A stretch of 64,000 bases of DNA, from NCBI RefSeq assembly GCF_015477765.1, contig NZ_JADLQQ010000004.1:62001-126000 (forward strand), read 5' to 3'. Origin of the DNA: Nocardia transvalensis. Lineage in GTDB: Bacteria; Actinomycetota; Actinomycetes; Mycobacteriales; Mycobacteriaceae. Position 1 is the stretch's first letter. Each line of letters begins with the position of its first letter. The notes below the pieces were generated by a model. It saw nothing but the letters and a program-made list of their open reading frames with translations, did not search any database and had not been told where the DNA came from. Shown piece by piece: positions 1 to 7,996 of this stretch. Both the position numbers and the translations under genes were made by a program.

Positions 1-2
1 TG

Positions 3-218
3 TTCTCGGAAGAAATCGGACTACCCTTCCGGCCCTACGTGCGCTGGTTGCGGATGTGCCGAGCGGTCGACCTCATCGCTGCCGGGCACAGCCTCACCGA
101 CGCCGCGCATGCGGCCGGGTTCTTCGATGCGGCCCACCTGACTCGCGTGAGCAACAAGACATTCGGCCTCTCCCCGGCAGCCCTGATCAGCGAAATGCAG
201 TTCAAGCTCGATTCGTAG
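3..218 (+). CDS. AraC-family transcriptional regulator, C-terminal fragment
   Basis: Only the last 71 codons are inside the window; the gene starts upstream. The readable part is the second helix-turn-helix of an AraC/XylS DNA-binding domain: an SLTDAAHAAGFFDAAHLTR segment, then the family signature around FGLSPAAL before the stop. The effector domain is missing, so no ligand can be proposed. About 120 bases separate its stop from the putative promoter of the lipoprotein gene downstream, so it could regulate that gene, but nothing in the sequence shows this. Confidence 0.85.
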   Translation, partial: FSEEIGLPFRPYVRWLRMCRAVDLIAAGHSLTDAAHAAGFFDAAHLTRVSNKTFGLSPAALISEMQFKLDS

Positions 219-337
219 CAGGTTTGTCCAATCAACCTCGGCCCCCTGGCCCGGACCATGAGGATGTCGGCGCGATCCCGTCGTCGGCAGCCGAACGGCC
301 GAACCTGGTGTGGAGGGGGCATCAGGTGGCCGATCGG

Positions 338-366
338 CAGACAGCTGGGTTGGGGGTGGCTACTGT
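338..366 (+). promoter_or_regulatory. Putative sigma-70-type promoter of the first substrate-binding lipoprotein gene
   Basis: CAGACA (338-343), a 17-bp spacer and TACTGT (361-366). The same GACA-N17-TACTGT arrangement, followed by CCGAGG and ATTCCGAGG, stands before the paralogous gene at 3866-3894. The shared block lies in a different frame relative to each downstream gene, so it is not conserved because it is coding. The implied 5' UTR is about 80 bases. Confidence 0.6.
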
Positions 367-452
367 CCGAGGGGATTCCGAGGCGGGCAGCCGGTGCGCT
401 GGTGATCCCGGGGATGCCGCCGTCTCGGTCGGTCTCGACACGGGAGAGCGCA

Positions 453-2048
453 GTGAGATTCACGAGAATCGGTGCGGTGGTTGCGGCGGTGCTGATGGCC
501 ACGAGCCTGGGGTTGACAGGGTGTTCCCCAGGGGACGGTGGTGGGGACGTCGTCAAGGTGAACGGGGGAGAACCGCAGAATCCGTTGGTACCCGGCAGTA
601 TCAATGACAACCTCGGGGGTAGGGTCGTCGGCCGGTTGTTCGCCGGGTTGAAGTACTACGACGCCGACGGCAAGGCTTACAACGAGGTGGCCCAGTCGAT
701 CGAGACGACCGACCGCCAGCACTACAGGATCACGCTCGAGCCGGACTGGAAGTTCACCGACGGCTCCACGGTGACGGCGAAGTCGTTCGTCGATGCCTGG
801 AACTACCACGCGCTCAGTACGAATGGCCAGGTGCAGAACTGGGCGTTCGCGCCGATCGCCGGCTATGGCGAGGTGTCGGCGAAACCGCCTACCGCGCAGA
901 CGTTGTCGGGTTTGAAGGCGATCGATGACCGTACCTTCACCGTCGACCTCGAGCACCCGTCGATCGACTTCGAACTGGCACTGGGCTATTCGGCGTTCTA
1001 TCCGCTACCCGAGGTCGCGTTCAAGGATATGAAGGCCTTCGGCAACAACCCGATCGGCAACGGCCCCTACAAGTTCGTGTCCTGGGACCACAACGTCAAG
1101 ATCGACCTCGAGCCGAACCCGGACTATCACGGTGGCCGCCCGGCCAAGAACAAGGGGCTGCGGTTCGTGATGTATCAGTCCTTCGACACCGCGTACGCGG
1201 ATCTGCAGGCCGGCAATCTCGATGCGCTCGATACGATCCCGGATGCGGCGCTGACCTCGTACCAGCAGGATCTCGGCGATCGCGCCATCACCAAGCCGAC
1301 CGCACAGAACCAGCACATCGGTATCCAGCCCACCGTGGCTCACTTCTCCGGGCCCGAGGGCGTGCTACGCCGAAAGGCACTGTCGCTGGCGATCAACCGG
1401 GAACAGATCTGCGACAACATCTTCCGCGGGACCAGGATTCCGGCACGCGACTTCACCGCGGCCACCCTGCCCGGGTTCGACCCGAATCTTCCGGGCTCAG
1501 AGGTGGCGCGGTACGACCCGGACGAGGCGAAAAGGCTGTGGGCCCAAGCCGATACGATCTCGCCGTGGTCGGGGCGCTTCGAGGTCGCCTACAACTCCGA
1601 CGGCGGGCACGAGGCGTGGGTCGATGCGGTGGTGAACTCGATCAAGAACACCCTCGGTATCGACGCGGTCGGTACGCCGTATCCCACATTCAGCAACTTC
1701 CGGGCGGCGATCACCTCGAAGACGATCGGGACGGCGTTCCGATACGGCTGGCAGGGCGACTATCCGTCGATGCTGCAGTTCCTCACCGCGAACTACTACA
1801 GCTCCGCGGGTACGAACAACACCACCTACAACAACCCGGAATTCGACCGCCTGATCGATGCGGCACAGGCCGCGCCCGCACCTGACCAGTCCTACAAGCT
1901 GATCGCTCAGGCACAAACCATCCTGTTCCGCGACATGGTCGACATCCCCCTCTTCGACTACGTCGCCACGGCCGGGCGCTCGACCGCCGTGAAGCAGGCA
2001 CCGCTGGCGTGGAACGGCCTGTTCGATTTCGAGAACATCCAGAAGTAG
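453..2048 (+). CDS. ABC transporter substrate-binding lipoprotein, OppA/DppA type (SBP_bac_5)
   Basis: A 531-residue extracytoplasmic solute-binding protein of the family that captures oligopeptides or similar ligands for ABC import. GTG at 453 is chosen because a GGAG stands 6 bases upstream and the product then begins with a charged N-terminus, a hydrophobic stretch and the lipobox LTGC near residues 22-25, indicating lipid anchoring. Typical family segments follow, such as LFAGLKYYDADGKAYNE and a YGWQGDYPSMLQFL block near the C-terminus. No permease or ATPase gene is nearby, so it is an orphan receptor or uses a transporter encoded elsewhere. It is closely similar throughout to the protein at 3986-5593. 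The exact ligand is unknown. Confidence 0.9.
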   Translation: MRFTRIGAVVAAVLMATSLGLTGCSPGDGGGDVVKVNGGEPQNPLVPGSINDNLGGRVVGRLFAGLKYYDADGKAYNEVAQSIETTDRQHYRITLEPDWKFTDGSTVTAKSFVDAWNYHALSTNGQVQNWAFAPIAGYGEVSAKPPTAQTLSGLKAIDDRTFTVDLEHPSIDFELALGYSAFYPLPEVAFKDMKAFGNNPIGNGPYKFVSWDHNVKIDLEPNPDYHGGRPAKNKGLRFVMYQSFDTAYADLQAGNLDALDTIPDAALTSYQQDLGDRAITKPTAQNQHIGIQPTVAHFSGPEGVLRRKALSLAINREQICDNIFRGTRIPARDFTAATLPGFDPNLPGSEVARYDPDEAKRLWAQADTISPWSGRFEVAYNSDGGHEAWVDAVVNSIKNTLGIDAVGTPYPTFSNFRAAITSKTIGTAFRYGWQGDYPSMLQFLTANYYSSAGTNNTTYNNPEFDRLIDAAQAAPAPDQSYKLIAQAQTILFRDMVDIPLFDYVATAGRSTAVKQAPLAWNGLFDFENIQK

Positions 2049-2062
2049 CGTCATCGCCGAAA

Positions 2063-2068
2063 TACAGT
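2063..2068 (+). promoter_or_regulatory. -10 box of a probable leaderless promoter
   Basis: TACAGT, followed by 7 bases and then ATG at 2076. A transcript starting at this distance would begin at or next to the start codon. No ribosome-binding site is visible, which fits a leaderless mRNA. Confidence 0.5.
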
Positions 2069-2075
2069 GGGCCCC

Positions 2076-3071
2076 ATGGATCTTCTGGACAGATTGCGGT
2101 TGGACGTGCCCGTGGCACAGGCGGGGATGGGCGGGCGCCTCGCCGGGGCACGACTGGCCGCGGCGGTGGCGGCGGCCGGGGGATTGGGAACCCTCGGGCT
2201 GCTGCCGTCGGGGGAGTTGCGGGTGGCGATCGGGCAGGTGCGCGAGCAGGCGCCGGGCCGGGCGGTGGCGGTGAATCTGTTGATGCCGTTCGTGAAACGG
2301 CGGCATGTGCAGGTGTGTATCGAGGCGGGAGTGGACGTCGTCGTGGTGGCCTTCGGTGGTGATGCGGCGCTGGTGCGAGAGCTGCGCGGCGCCGGGATTT
2401 TCGTATTCGTGATGGTCGGCACCGAGGATCAGGCTCGAACGGCCGTGTCCTGGGGTGCGGACGGGCTCATCGCCCAAGGCCGCGAAGCGGGCGGGCATCT
2501 GGTGGGAGAGGTTGCGGCGCTGGAGTTCCTGCCGCGCGCGATAACCATCGCGCAAGGCCGACCGGTGCTGCTCGCCGGTGGCATCGCCACCGCGGACGAT
2601 ACGGCGGCGGCGCTCGCGGCGGAGGCCTCGGGTGTCGTTGCGGGAACACGGTTTCTGATGACCGAGGAGTCGGCCGCCCATCCCGACTATCAACGCCGCG
2701 TGATCGCCGCACGGAATACCATGGTGACCACGCTGTTCGGCCTGTCCTGGCCGACGCCGCACCGGGTGATCCCGAACGAGGCAACCGACCGCTGGTGCCA
2801 TCCCGACGGCACGCCACGCCGATTACCCGCAATGCTCAACTCCCGCACCGAGTTTCTCGCCCGGCTGGCTCCCGAGAACGGCGACAGGGTGCTGCCCGCT
2901 CTGCAACACCCTCGCCTGCCGTTCTTCAGCCCGGCCGCCCCGCTGGCGGACATGCCGCCCACCCACGTCGACCGAACAGCCCTCTACGCAGGCGAATCCG
3001 CGCGGCGCATCACCGCGATCGTCCCGGCCCGGCTGGCCGTGGCGGAGTTGGCCGGACAGGTATCCGGCTAG
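2076..3071 (+). CDS. Nitronate monooxygenase / 2-nitropropane dioxygenase family flavoprotein
   Basis: A 331-residue FMN-dependent TIM-barrel protein of the NMO family, which oxidises alkyl nitronates such as propionate 3-nitronate. Supporting motifs are VAQAGMGG near the start, the flavin-contacting DGLIAQGREAGGH around residues 130-142, and the phosphate-binding LLAGGIATADD around 170. An in-frame GTG at 2067 overlaps the likely -10 box (2063-2068), so ATG at 2076 is preferred. It begins 27 bases after the lipoprotein gene and converges on the SRPBCC gene. Members of this family are often mis-assigned between nitronate oxidation and other flavin chemistry, so the substrate is uncertain. Confidence 0.85.
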   Translation: MDLLDRLRLDVPVAQAGMGGRLAGARLAAAVAAAGGLGTLGLLPSGELRVAIGQVREQAPGRAVAVNLLMPFVKRRHVQVCIEAGVDVVVVAFGGDAALVRELRGAGIFVFVMVGTEDQARTAVSWGADGLIAQGREAGGHLVGEVAALEFLPRAITIAQGRPVLLAGGIATADDTAAALAAEASGVVAGTRFLMTEESAAHPDYQRRVIAARNTMVTTLFGLSWPTPHRVIPNEATDRWCHPDGTPRRLPAMLNSRTEFLARLAPENGDRVLPALQHPRLPFFSPAAPLADMPPTHVDRTALYAGESARRITAIVPARLAVAELAGQVSG

Positions 3072-3218
3072 GTCCGCCACAGGCCCCGTATTCTCCTTCG
3101 GTTGGCGAGGGGTACCTCGCAAGGGTTGTGCTGCAAGGTTTTCATCGCCTGCGAATGAGCAGGTAGGCGGGTATGAAGGTGAGCGCCGAAATCTGCTGCG
3201 TCGCCGTGGTTTCGGTCA

Positions 3219-3716
3219 CTACCGCAGCCTTGCCCGCTCATTCACCGCCCGCAGCATGCGCACCACCGCGTTCCACCGCGCCGGTCTGGCCACCGCACCT
3301 GTCACCGCCTGCTCGGCGCGATCGAGGCTGTCCTCCACGCACGCGTCGTGCAACCATCGCCACAGCAGCGGCCAGGTGAGCCGGGCCGGTCCGCGCGCAT
3401 GGATCGCCAGCAGATGACGCAGCACCACCGTGCCGTTGCCGTCCGGATGAATCGTGTATTCGTGGAACCCGTCGAAGCCGCGCGGCCCGGTGAAGCGGAA
3501 CCGCACCCACCGACCCGGCTCGTACTGGTCGACGGTGTAGCGGACCGGACCGTGGCCGCCGACCGCACCTACCTTCAGCGGTCCGTCGAAACGCATCGTT
3601 GGCCATCGGCCGACGGGCCACAGCTTGTCGTGCTCGCTGGCGAGCGTATCGATCAGCGCCCCGACCTCGGCCTCGGTCGCGGGCAGTCGCCGTGAGTGAA
3701 CGTTGACCACACCCAT
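3219..3716 (-). CDS. SRPBCC-superfamily (START/polyketide cyclase-like) protein
   Basis: A 165-residue protein with a lipid-binding SRPBCC-type pattern: an N-terminal helix with LDTLASEHDKLWPVGRWP, strands with GPVRYTVDQYEPGRWVRFRF, then a long C-terminal helix. ATG at 3716 is used because GAGGAAAGG lies about 9 bases upstream; the reading frame extends further but without a better start. It is transcribed toward the nitronate monooxygenase, with 147 bases between them that hold nothing convincing. Proteins of this fold bind hydrophobic ligands; no specific role can be read from the sequence. Confidence 0.75.
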   Translation of the reverse strand: MGVVNVHSRRLPATEAEVGALIDTLASEHDKLWPVGRWPTMRFDGPLKVGAVGGHGPVRYTVDQYEPGRWVRFRFTGPRGFDGFHEYTIHPDGNGTVVLRHLLAIHARGPARLTWPLLWRWLHDACVEDSLDRAEQAVTGAVARPARWNAVVRMLRAVNERARLR

Positions 3717-3865
3717 GTGCCTGTGCCTTTCCTCGGATCCCAACGGCCGGCTCCGACCGTTGTGGAGCATTCGCTCTAAATCGAATTAGAACATGTACTC
3801 CACATCGAGGGAAGGATGAGCCGCGTCACTGCGCGCGACACCGGCCGCCCGTCTCTCCGATTTCG

Positions 3866-3894
3866 ATGACAACAGTCCTGTAAATGGCTACTGT
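3866..3894 (+). promoter_or_regulatory. Putative promoter of the second substrate-binding lipoprotein gene
   Basis: ATGACA (3866-3871, 5 of 6 to TTGACA), a 17-bp spacer, and TACTGT (3889-3894). Spacer length, -10 box and the following CCGAGG match the promoter at 338-366, suggesting the two paralogues were duplicated with their control region and may be co-regulated. Confidence 0.6.
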
Positions 3895-3985
3895 CCGAGG
3901 ACATTCCGAGGTGGACGACCGATGCGTCGGCGATCCGGCTGCAGGGTCCGCAACCGCCTGGACTGTCTCGAGAACGGAGTGCGTG

Positions 3986-5593
3986 TTGAGATTCACACGA
4001 TTGGGTGCGCTGGTCGCCGCCGCGGTGCTGGCCACCGGCCTGGGGCTGACGGCCTGTACCTCCGACGGGGGCGGCAGCGGCGATATCGTCACGGTGAACG
4101 GTGGCGAGCCGCAGAACCCGCTGGTTCCGACGAATACCAACGAGAATTACGGCGGTCGCGTCATCGACCGCCTGTTCGCCGGGTTGAAGTACTACGACGC
4201 CGACGGCAAGGCATACAACGAGATGGCGCAGTCGATCGAGACGACCGACCGACAGCACTACAAGATCACTATCAAGCCGGACTGGAAGTTCATCGACGGT
4301 ACGGTGGTGAAGGCGAAGAACTTCGTCGACGCGTGGAACTACGGTGCGCTCGCCACCAACGGCCAGAACCAGAACTGGGTCTTCGCCTCGATCGCGGGCT
4401 ATGACGATGTGTCGGCCGATCCGCCCAAGGCGCAGACGTTGTCAGGTCTGAAGGTGATCGACGACCGCACCTTCACCGTCGATCTCAAACATCCGTCGAT
4501 CGACTTCGAACTCTCACTCGGTTTCGCGCCGTTCTATCCGCTGCCGGACGCGGCGTTCAAGGATATGAAGGCATTCGGAGAGAATCCGATCGGCAACGGG
4601 CCCTACAAGTTCGCCAATTCCGGTGCGTGGCAGCACAATGTGCAGATCGATCTGGTGCCCAATCCGGACTATCCCGGCGGTCGCGCACCCAAGAACAAGG
4701 GCCTGCGGTTCGTGATGTATCAGTCCTTCGATACCGCATACGCCGATCTGCTGGGCAACAACCTCGATGCGCTGGACACCGTTCCGGTCAGCGCGTTGGC
4801 GACCTACAAGAACGATCTCGGTGACCGAGCGATAAGCAAGTCCACGGCGCAGAATCAGCACATCGGTATCCAGCCGAACCTGCCGCACTTCGCGGGTGAG
4901 GAAGGGGTGCTGCGACGCAAGGCCATCTCGATGGCGATCAACCGGCAGCAGATCTGCGACACCATCTGGCACGGCACCAAGATCCCGGCGCGCGACTTCA
5001 CCTCGGCCGCCCTGCCCGGTTTCCGCGGTGACCTGCCGGGCGTGGAAACCCTGCAGTTCAACCCCGATGAGGCCAAGAAGCTCTGGGCCCAAGCCAATGT
5101 CATGTCCCCGTGGTCGGGCCGGTTCGAGATCGCCTACAACTCCGACGGCGGTCATCAGGAATGGCTCGAAGCGACGGCGAACAGCATCAAGAACACCCTC
5201 GGCATCGAGGCCATCGCGGTGCCGTACCCTACCTTCAAGCAAATTCGGGACCTGGTCCACTCGCGCACCATCGGCAAGGCATTCCGCTACGGCTGGCAGG
5301 GTGACTATCCGTCGATGCTGCAATTCCTGACCTCGCAGTACCTCTCGGGTTCGGAGACCAACGACATCGAATACGCCAATCCCGAATTCGACAGGTTGAT
5401 CGCCCAGTCGCAGGCCGCACCGACGCCGGAGGAGTCCTACAAGGTGATCGCGCAGGCACAAACCTTGCTGATCAGGGATATGGCCGATATCCCGGTTCTC
5501 GACTACATCGCGGAGGCGGGACACTCGGACAAGGTGAAGAGGGCGCCGCTGGCCTGGAACGGCCTGTTCGATTTCGAGAACATCGAGAAGTGA
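3986..5593 (+). CDS. ABC transporter substrate-binding lipoprotein, OppA/DppA type (paralogue)
   Basis: A 535-residue paralogue of the protein at 453-2048, collinear with it from the signal peptide (LRFTRLGALV against VRFTRIGAVV) to the shared ending PLAWNGLFDFENI. The lipobox is LTAC. TTG at 3986 is chosen because it aligns with the paralogue's start and keeps the same 6-base spacing from GGAG; GTG at 3983 is the alternative. An in-frame ATG at 3884 is rejected because it lies upstream of the putative -10 box. There is no permease nearby. Two near-duplicate receptors under one type of promoter suggest related ligands, perhaps of different specificity; the ligand is unknown. Confidence 0.9.
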   Translation: MRFTRLGALVAAAVLATGLGLTACTSDGGGSGDIVTVNGGEPQNPLVPTNTNENYGGRVIDRLFAGLKYYDADGKAYNEMAQSIETTDRQHYKITIKPDWKFIDGTVVKAKNFVDAWNYGALATNGQNQNWVFASIAGYDDVSADPPKAQTLSGLKVIDDRTFTVDLKHPSIDFELSLGFAPFYPLPDAAFKDMKAFGENPIGNGPYKFANSGAWQHNVQIDLVPNPDYPGGRAPKNKGLRFVMYQSFDTAYADLLGNNLDALDTVPVSALATYKNDLGDRAISKSTAQNQHIGIQPNLPHFAGEEGVLRRKAISMAINRQQICDTIWHGTKIPARDFTSAALPGFRGDLPGVETLQFNPDEAKKLWAQANVMSPWSGRFEIAYNSDGGHQEWLEATANSIKNTLGIEAIAVPYPTFKQIRDLVHSRTIGKAFRYGWQGDYPSMLQFLTSQYLSGSETNDIEYANPEFDRLIAQSQAAPTPEESYKVIAQAQTLLIRDMADIPVLDYIAEAGHSDKVKRAPLAWNGLFDFENIEK

Positions 5594-5600
5594 CGCACGG

Positions 5601-5624
5601 GGCCTGCGCGATCGCGCGCAGGCC
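5601..5624. terminator. Intergenic hairpin between convergent genes (bidirectional terminator)
   Basis: A perfect 10-bp inverted repeat, GGCCTGCGCG / CGCGCAGGCC, with a 4-base loop. It sits 8 bases after the lipoprotein stop and 11 bases before the stop of the convergent hydrolase gene. There is no T-run, as is common in actinomycetes. Confidence 0.6.
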
Positions 5625-5634
5625 ACCGGACGGT

Positions 5635-7053
5635 TCAGGCGACCGGGCAGTGCGTGTCCGGCTGCGGTACAGCAAGAGTCGTGAGATACCTGTCGGCGGT
5701 CGTGGTCGCGCAGTCGCTGCGTCCGTAGACGCCGTGCCCCCACCCGTCATAGGTCAGCAGCACCGATCCCGGGGTGTTGGCGGCCACGCCGGTGGCCCAC
5801 TCGTACGGTGTGGCCGGATCGAAGCGGGAATTCATCAGTAGGACGGGAGGCGCACCCTCGATGCGCGGCCGGTGCGGCGGATTCGGCGCAGGCACAGGCC
5901 ATCCGGAGCAGACGCTGCCCGCGACCCACGCGAAGTGGGCGCGCAGCGTCCCCGCGTTGCGGTTCTGGTCGGTCCACAGCTGCTCCCAGTGAGACTGATC
6001 GGAGATATCGAATGTCCAGTCGGCACAGGCGATCAGCTCCGGCATGGGCACCACCTCGTGCCGAGCAGCGGGAGCTGTTGCCGCCGTGGGGGTTTGATTC
6101 GTCAGGTTCTGCAGATCGACTGCCAGTTCGGGCCATTCGGGCTGATACAGCCGCCGGAGGGCGGCACGACCCAGCTCCAGCGGGCCGAGTGGCATGCCGG
6201 GACTGCCGGTGCTGTGCAGTTCACCGCGTTGTGCCCGCGCATGGAGCGCGTCGTAGATCGCGGAGACATCTCGGCCGTGCAGGGCGCACCCGGCGTCTCG
6301 ATCGCACCACGACACGAATTCGGTGAAGCTGTCGCGGGCGGCGCGGGCCTCGCTGGCGAGGAATTCGCTGCCGCCGAGGCTGTGGTCGTCGACGCTGTCG
6401 AGCACCATGGCGCGCACCCGCTTCGGGAACAGCTCGACATACGCTTGGCCCGACATGGTGCCATACGATCGGCCGTAGAAGCTGACGGTGCTGTCCCCCA
6501 GTGCTTTTCGCAGTTCCTCCACATCCCGAGCCACACTCGTACTGTCGAGATGGTCGACGAGCGGGCCGGTGTTTCGGCGGCAACTGGCTTCGAGTTCTCG
6601 GGCGTAGGCGTGGATATCGGTGAGCCGGGCACCGGCGTCGGGGACCACAGCGGGTCTGGCGACACCGGCATCGCACCGGAGCGGGTGACTTCGTTTCACC
6701 CCGCGCGGATCGAAACCGACGATATCGAAGCGCGCCCGCATCTCCGGCGAGAAGCGGGTGCCGTTCAGCACCTCGTCCACCCCGGAAGTGCCGGGACCGC
6801 CGGGTAATACGATCAGCGTGCCGATTCGAGCGGCGCCGTCGTGAGTTCGAGCGCGCGCGACGGCCATCTCGATGGTGTCGCCCTGCGGGTTCGACCAGTC
6901 GACGGGCACGGGGACGACCGCGCACTCGACGTCGGCGTTCTCGGCGCAGGGGCGCCAGGTCAGGGCGGGGGAGCTGTCCGCGGTGCACGCGGCGGACGAG
7001 GCGGCCACGGTCACGGCGAGCGCGACGGCGAATATGGTGCGGCGCAAAGGCAT
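5635..7053 (-). CDS. Exported alpha/beta hydrolase, TAP-like (tripeptidyl aminopeptidase family)
   Basis: A 472-residue protein of the TAP-like alpha/beta-hydrolase family, which includes secreted aminopeptidases and SlpD/CaeA-type esterases. ATG at 7053 gives a signal peptide ending in SSAAC, a possible lipobox. Catalytic elements are visible: the oxyanion loop VLPGGPGTSG near residue 80, the nucleophile elbow GRSYG, an aspartate in NSRFDPATPYEWA and the histidine in DGWGHGVYG near the C-terminus. Several cysteines suggest disulfides. It diverges from the EEP-family gene, 118 bases away. It likely cleaves N-terminal peptides or an ester outside the membrane; the true substrate cannot be read. 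Confidence 0.85.
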   Translation of the reverse strand: MPLRRTIFAVALAVTVAASSAACTADSSPALTWRPCAENADVECAVVPVPVDWSNPQGDTIEMAVARARTHDGAARIGTLIVLPGGPGTSGVDEVLNGTRFSPEMRARFDIVGFDPRGVKRSHPLRCDAGVARPAVVPDAGARLTDIHAYARELEASCRRNTGPLVDHLDSTSVARDVEELRKALGDSTVSFYGRSYGTMSGQAYVELFPKRVRAMVLDSVDDHSLGGSEFLASEARAARDSFTEFVSWCDRDAGCALHGRDVSAIYDALHARAQRGELHSTGSPGMPLGPLELGRAALRRLYQPEWPELAVDLQNLTNQTPTAATAPAARHEVVPMPELIACADWTFDISDQSHWEQLWTDQNRNAGTLRAHFAWVAGSVCSGWPVPAPNPPHRPRIEGAPPVLLMNSRFDPATPYEWATGVAANTPGSVLLTYDGWGHGVYGRSDCATTTADRYLTTLAVPQPDTHCPVA

Positions 7054-7171
7054 GCTCGGATCGTCGAGGCGGTGATACGGCCGGAGCATCACCTCACGGT
7101 GCCAACCATCACTCACCCCGGGGTATGGCGATCCACCGTTTCGAGCGCCCGCAGGCGGCAATCCGGTCGGT

Positions 7172-7996
7172 ATGCAGCTTCGAGTCGTGACCCTGAACAT
7201 CTGGAACGACGAGGGCGATGCGGCCGCCCGGCTCGGGGTGATCAATGCCGAGTTGCGTCGGCTCGAGCCCGATCTGGTGGCGTTGCAGGAGGTGCTGCCC
7301 GACCAGCTGCCGCTGCTCTTCGCCGGGACCGGCCTGCATGCCACCCATCAGTCCCAGGTCGCGGTGACGATGCCCGCGCGCTCGGACGAGTACGGCGGCA
7401 ATGCCGTCGCCTCGCGCTGGCCGCACCGAGTGGTCGAGGCCCTGGACCTGCGCAGTCACACCGACCGCGACCTCGCCTGGCTCACGCTCGCCGCGCACGT
7501 TCCGCTGCCCGAACTCGGCGAGGTGCTGTTCATCGCGCCTACCACCTCGTTCCGGCTCGACGCCGAGGTGGAACGGGAGCGGCAGGTGCTGGCCCTCAGC
7601 GATCTGGACGCCCGGCATCGCACCGAGCTGCCGACGATCATGGCCGGTGATTTCAACGCCGCGCCCGACACCGCCGGGATCCGGTTTCTCACCGGACGCC
7701 GATCGCTGTCGGGCCGCAGCGTCTACTATCACGACGCATGGGAGGTCGCCGGGATCGGGCCCGGCGACACCTGGACCGCCGACAACCCCCAGGCATTGCC
7801 CGATATCGAGCAGTTGGTCCGTCAGCCCGGCCATCGCCGCCGCATCGACTACATCTTCGTGGGCGGGCCGTATGCGCATCCGAACGCTTACGCCCGAATT
7901 CGCAGTGCCGCACTGGCTTTCGACAAACCCGTCGATGGGGTGCAGGCCAGCGATCACTACGGGGTCGTCGCCGACCTCGACGTGGGGCCGGCCTGA
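7172..7996 (+). CDS. Endonuclease/exonuclease/phosphatase (EEP) superfamily protein
   Basis: A 274-residue metal-dependent phosphodiesterase-fold protein. The family's active-site motifs appear in order: LNIWN (residues 7-11), LQEV (about 41), GDFN (about 160) and SDHYGVVADL at the end. There is no signal peptide, so it is probably cytoplasmic. The fold covers DNases, sphingomyelinases and inositol-phosphate phosphatases; the specific substrate is not evident. Its TGA (7994-7996) directly abuts the stop codon of the convergent iolG (7997-7999), with no base between them. Position next to the inositol cluster is suggestive, but it lies outside the operators and points the other way. Confidence 0.8.
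   Translation: MQLRVVTLNIWNDEGDAAARLGVINAELRRLEPDLVALQEVLPDQLPLLFAGTGLHATHQSQVAVTMPARSDEYGGNAVASRWPHRVVEALDLRSHTDRDLAWLTLAAHVPLPELGEVLFIAPTTSFRLDAEVERERQVLALSDLDARHRTELPTIMAGDFNAAPDTAGIRFLTGRRSLSGRSVYYHDAWEVAGIGPGDTWTADNPQALPDIEQLVRQPGHRRRIDYIFVGGPYAHPNAYARIRSAALAFDKPVDGVQASDHYGVVADLDVGPA

Noticed and set aside
3148..3163. CCTGC/GCAGG mini-hairpin after the nitronate monooxygenase gene
   Set aside because: A 5-bp stem with a 6-base loop is expected by chance at this GC content and is too weak to call a terminator.
3884..3985. N-terminal extension of the second lipoprotein from ATG 3884
   Set aside because: It would lie upstream of the putative -10 box and bury the signal peptide inside the protein; in the paralogue the matching block is in another frame.
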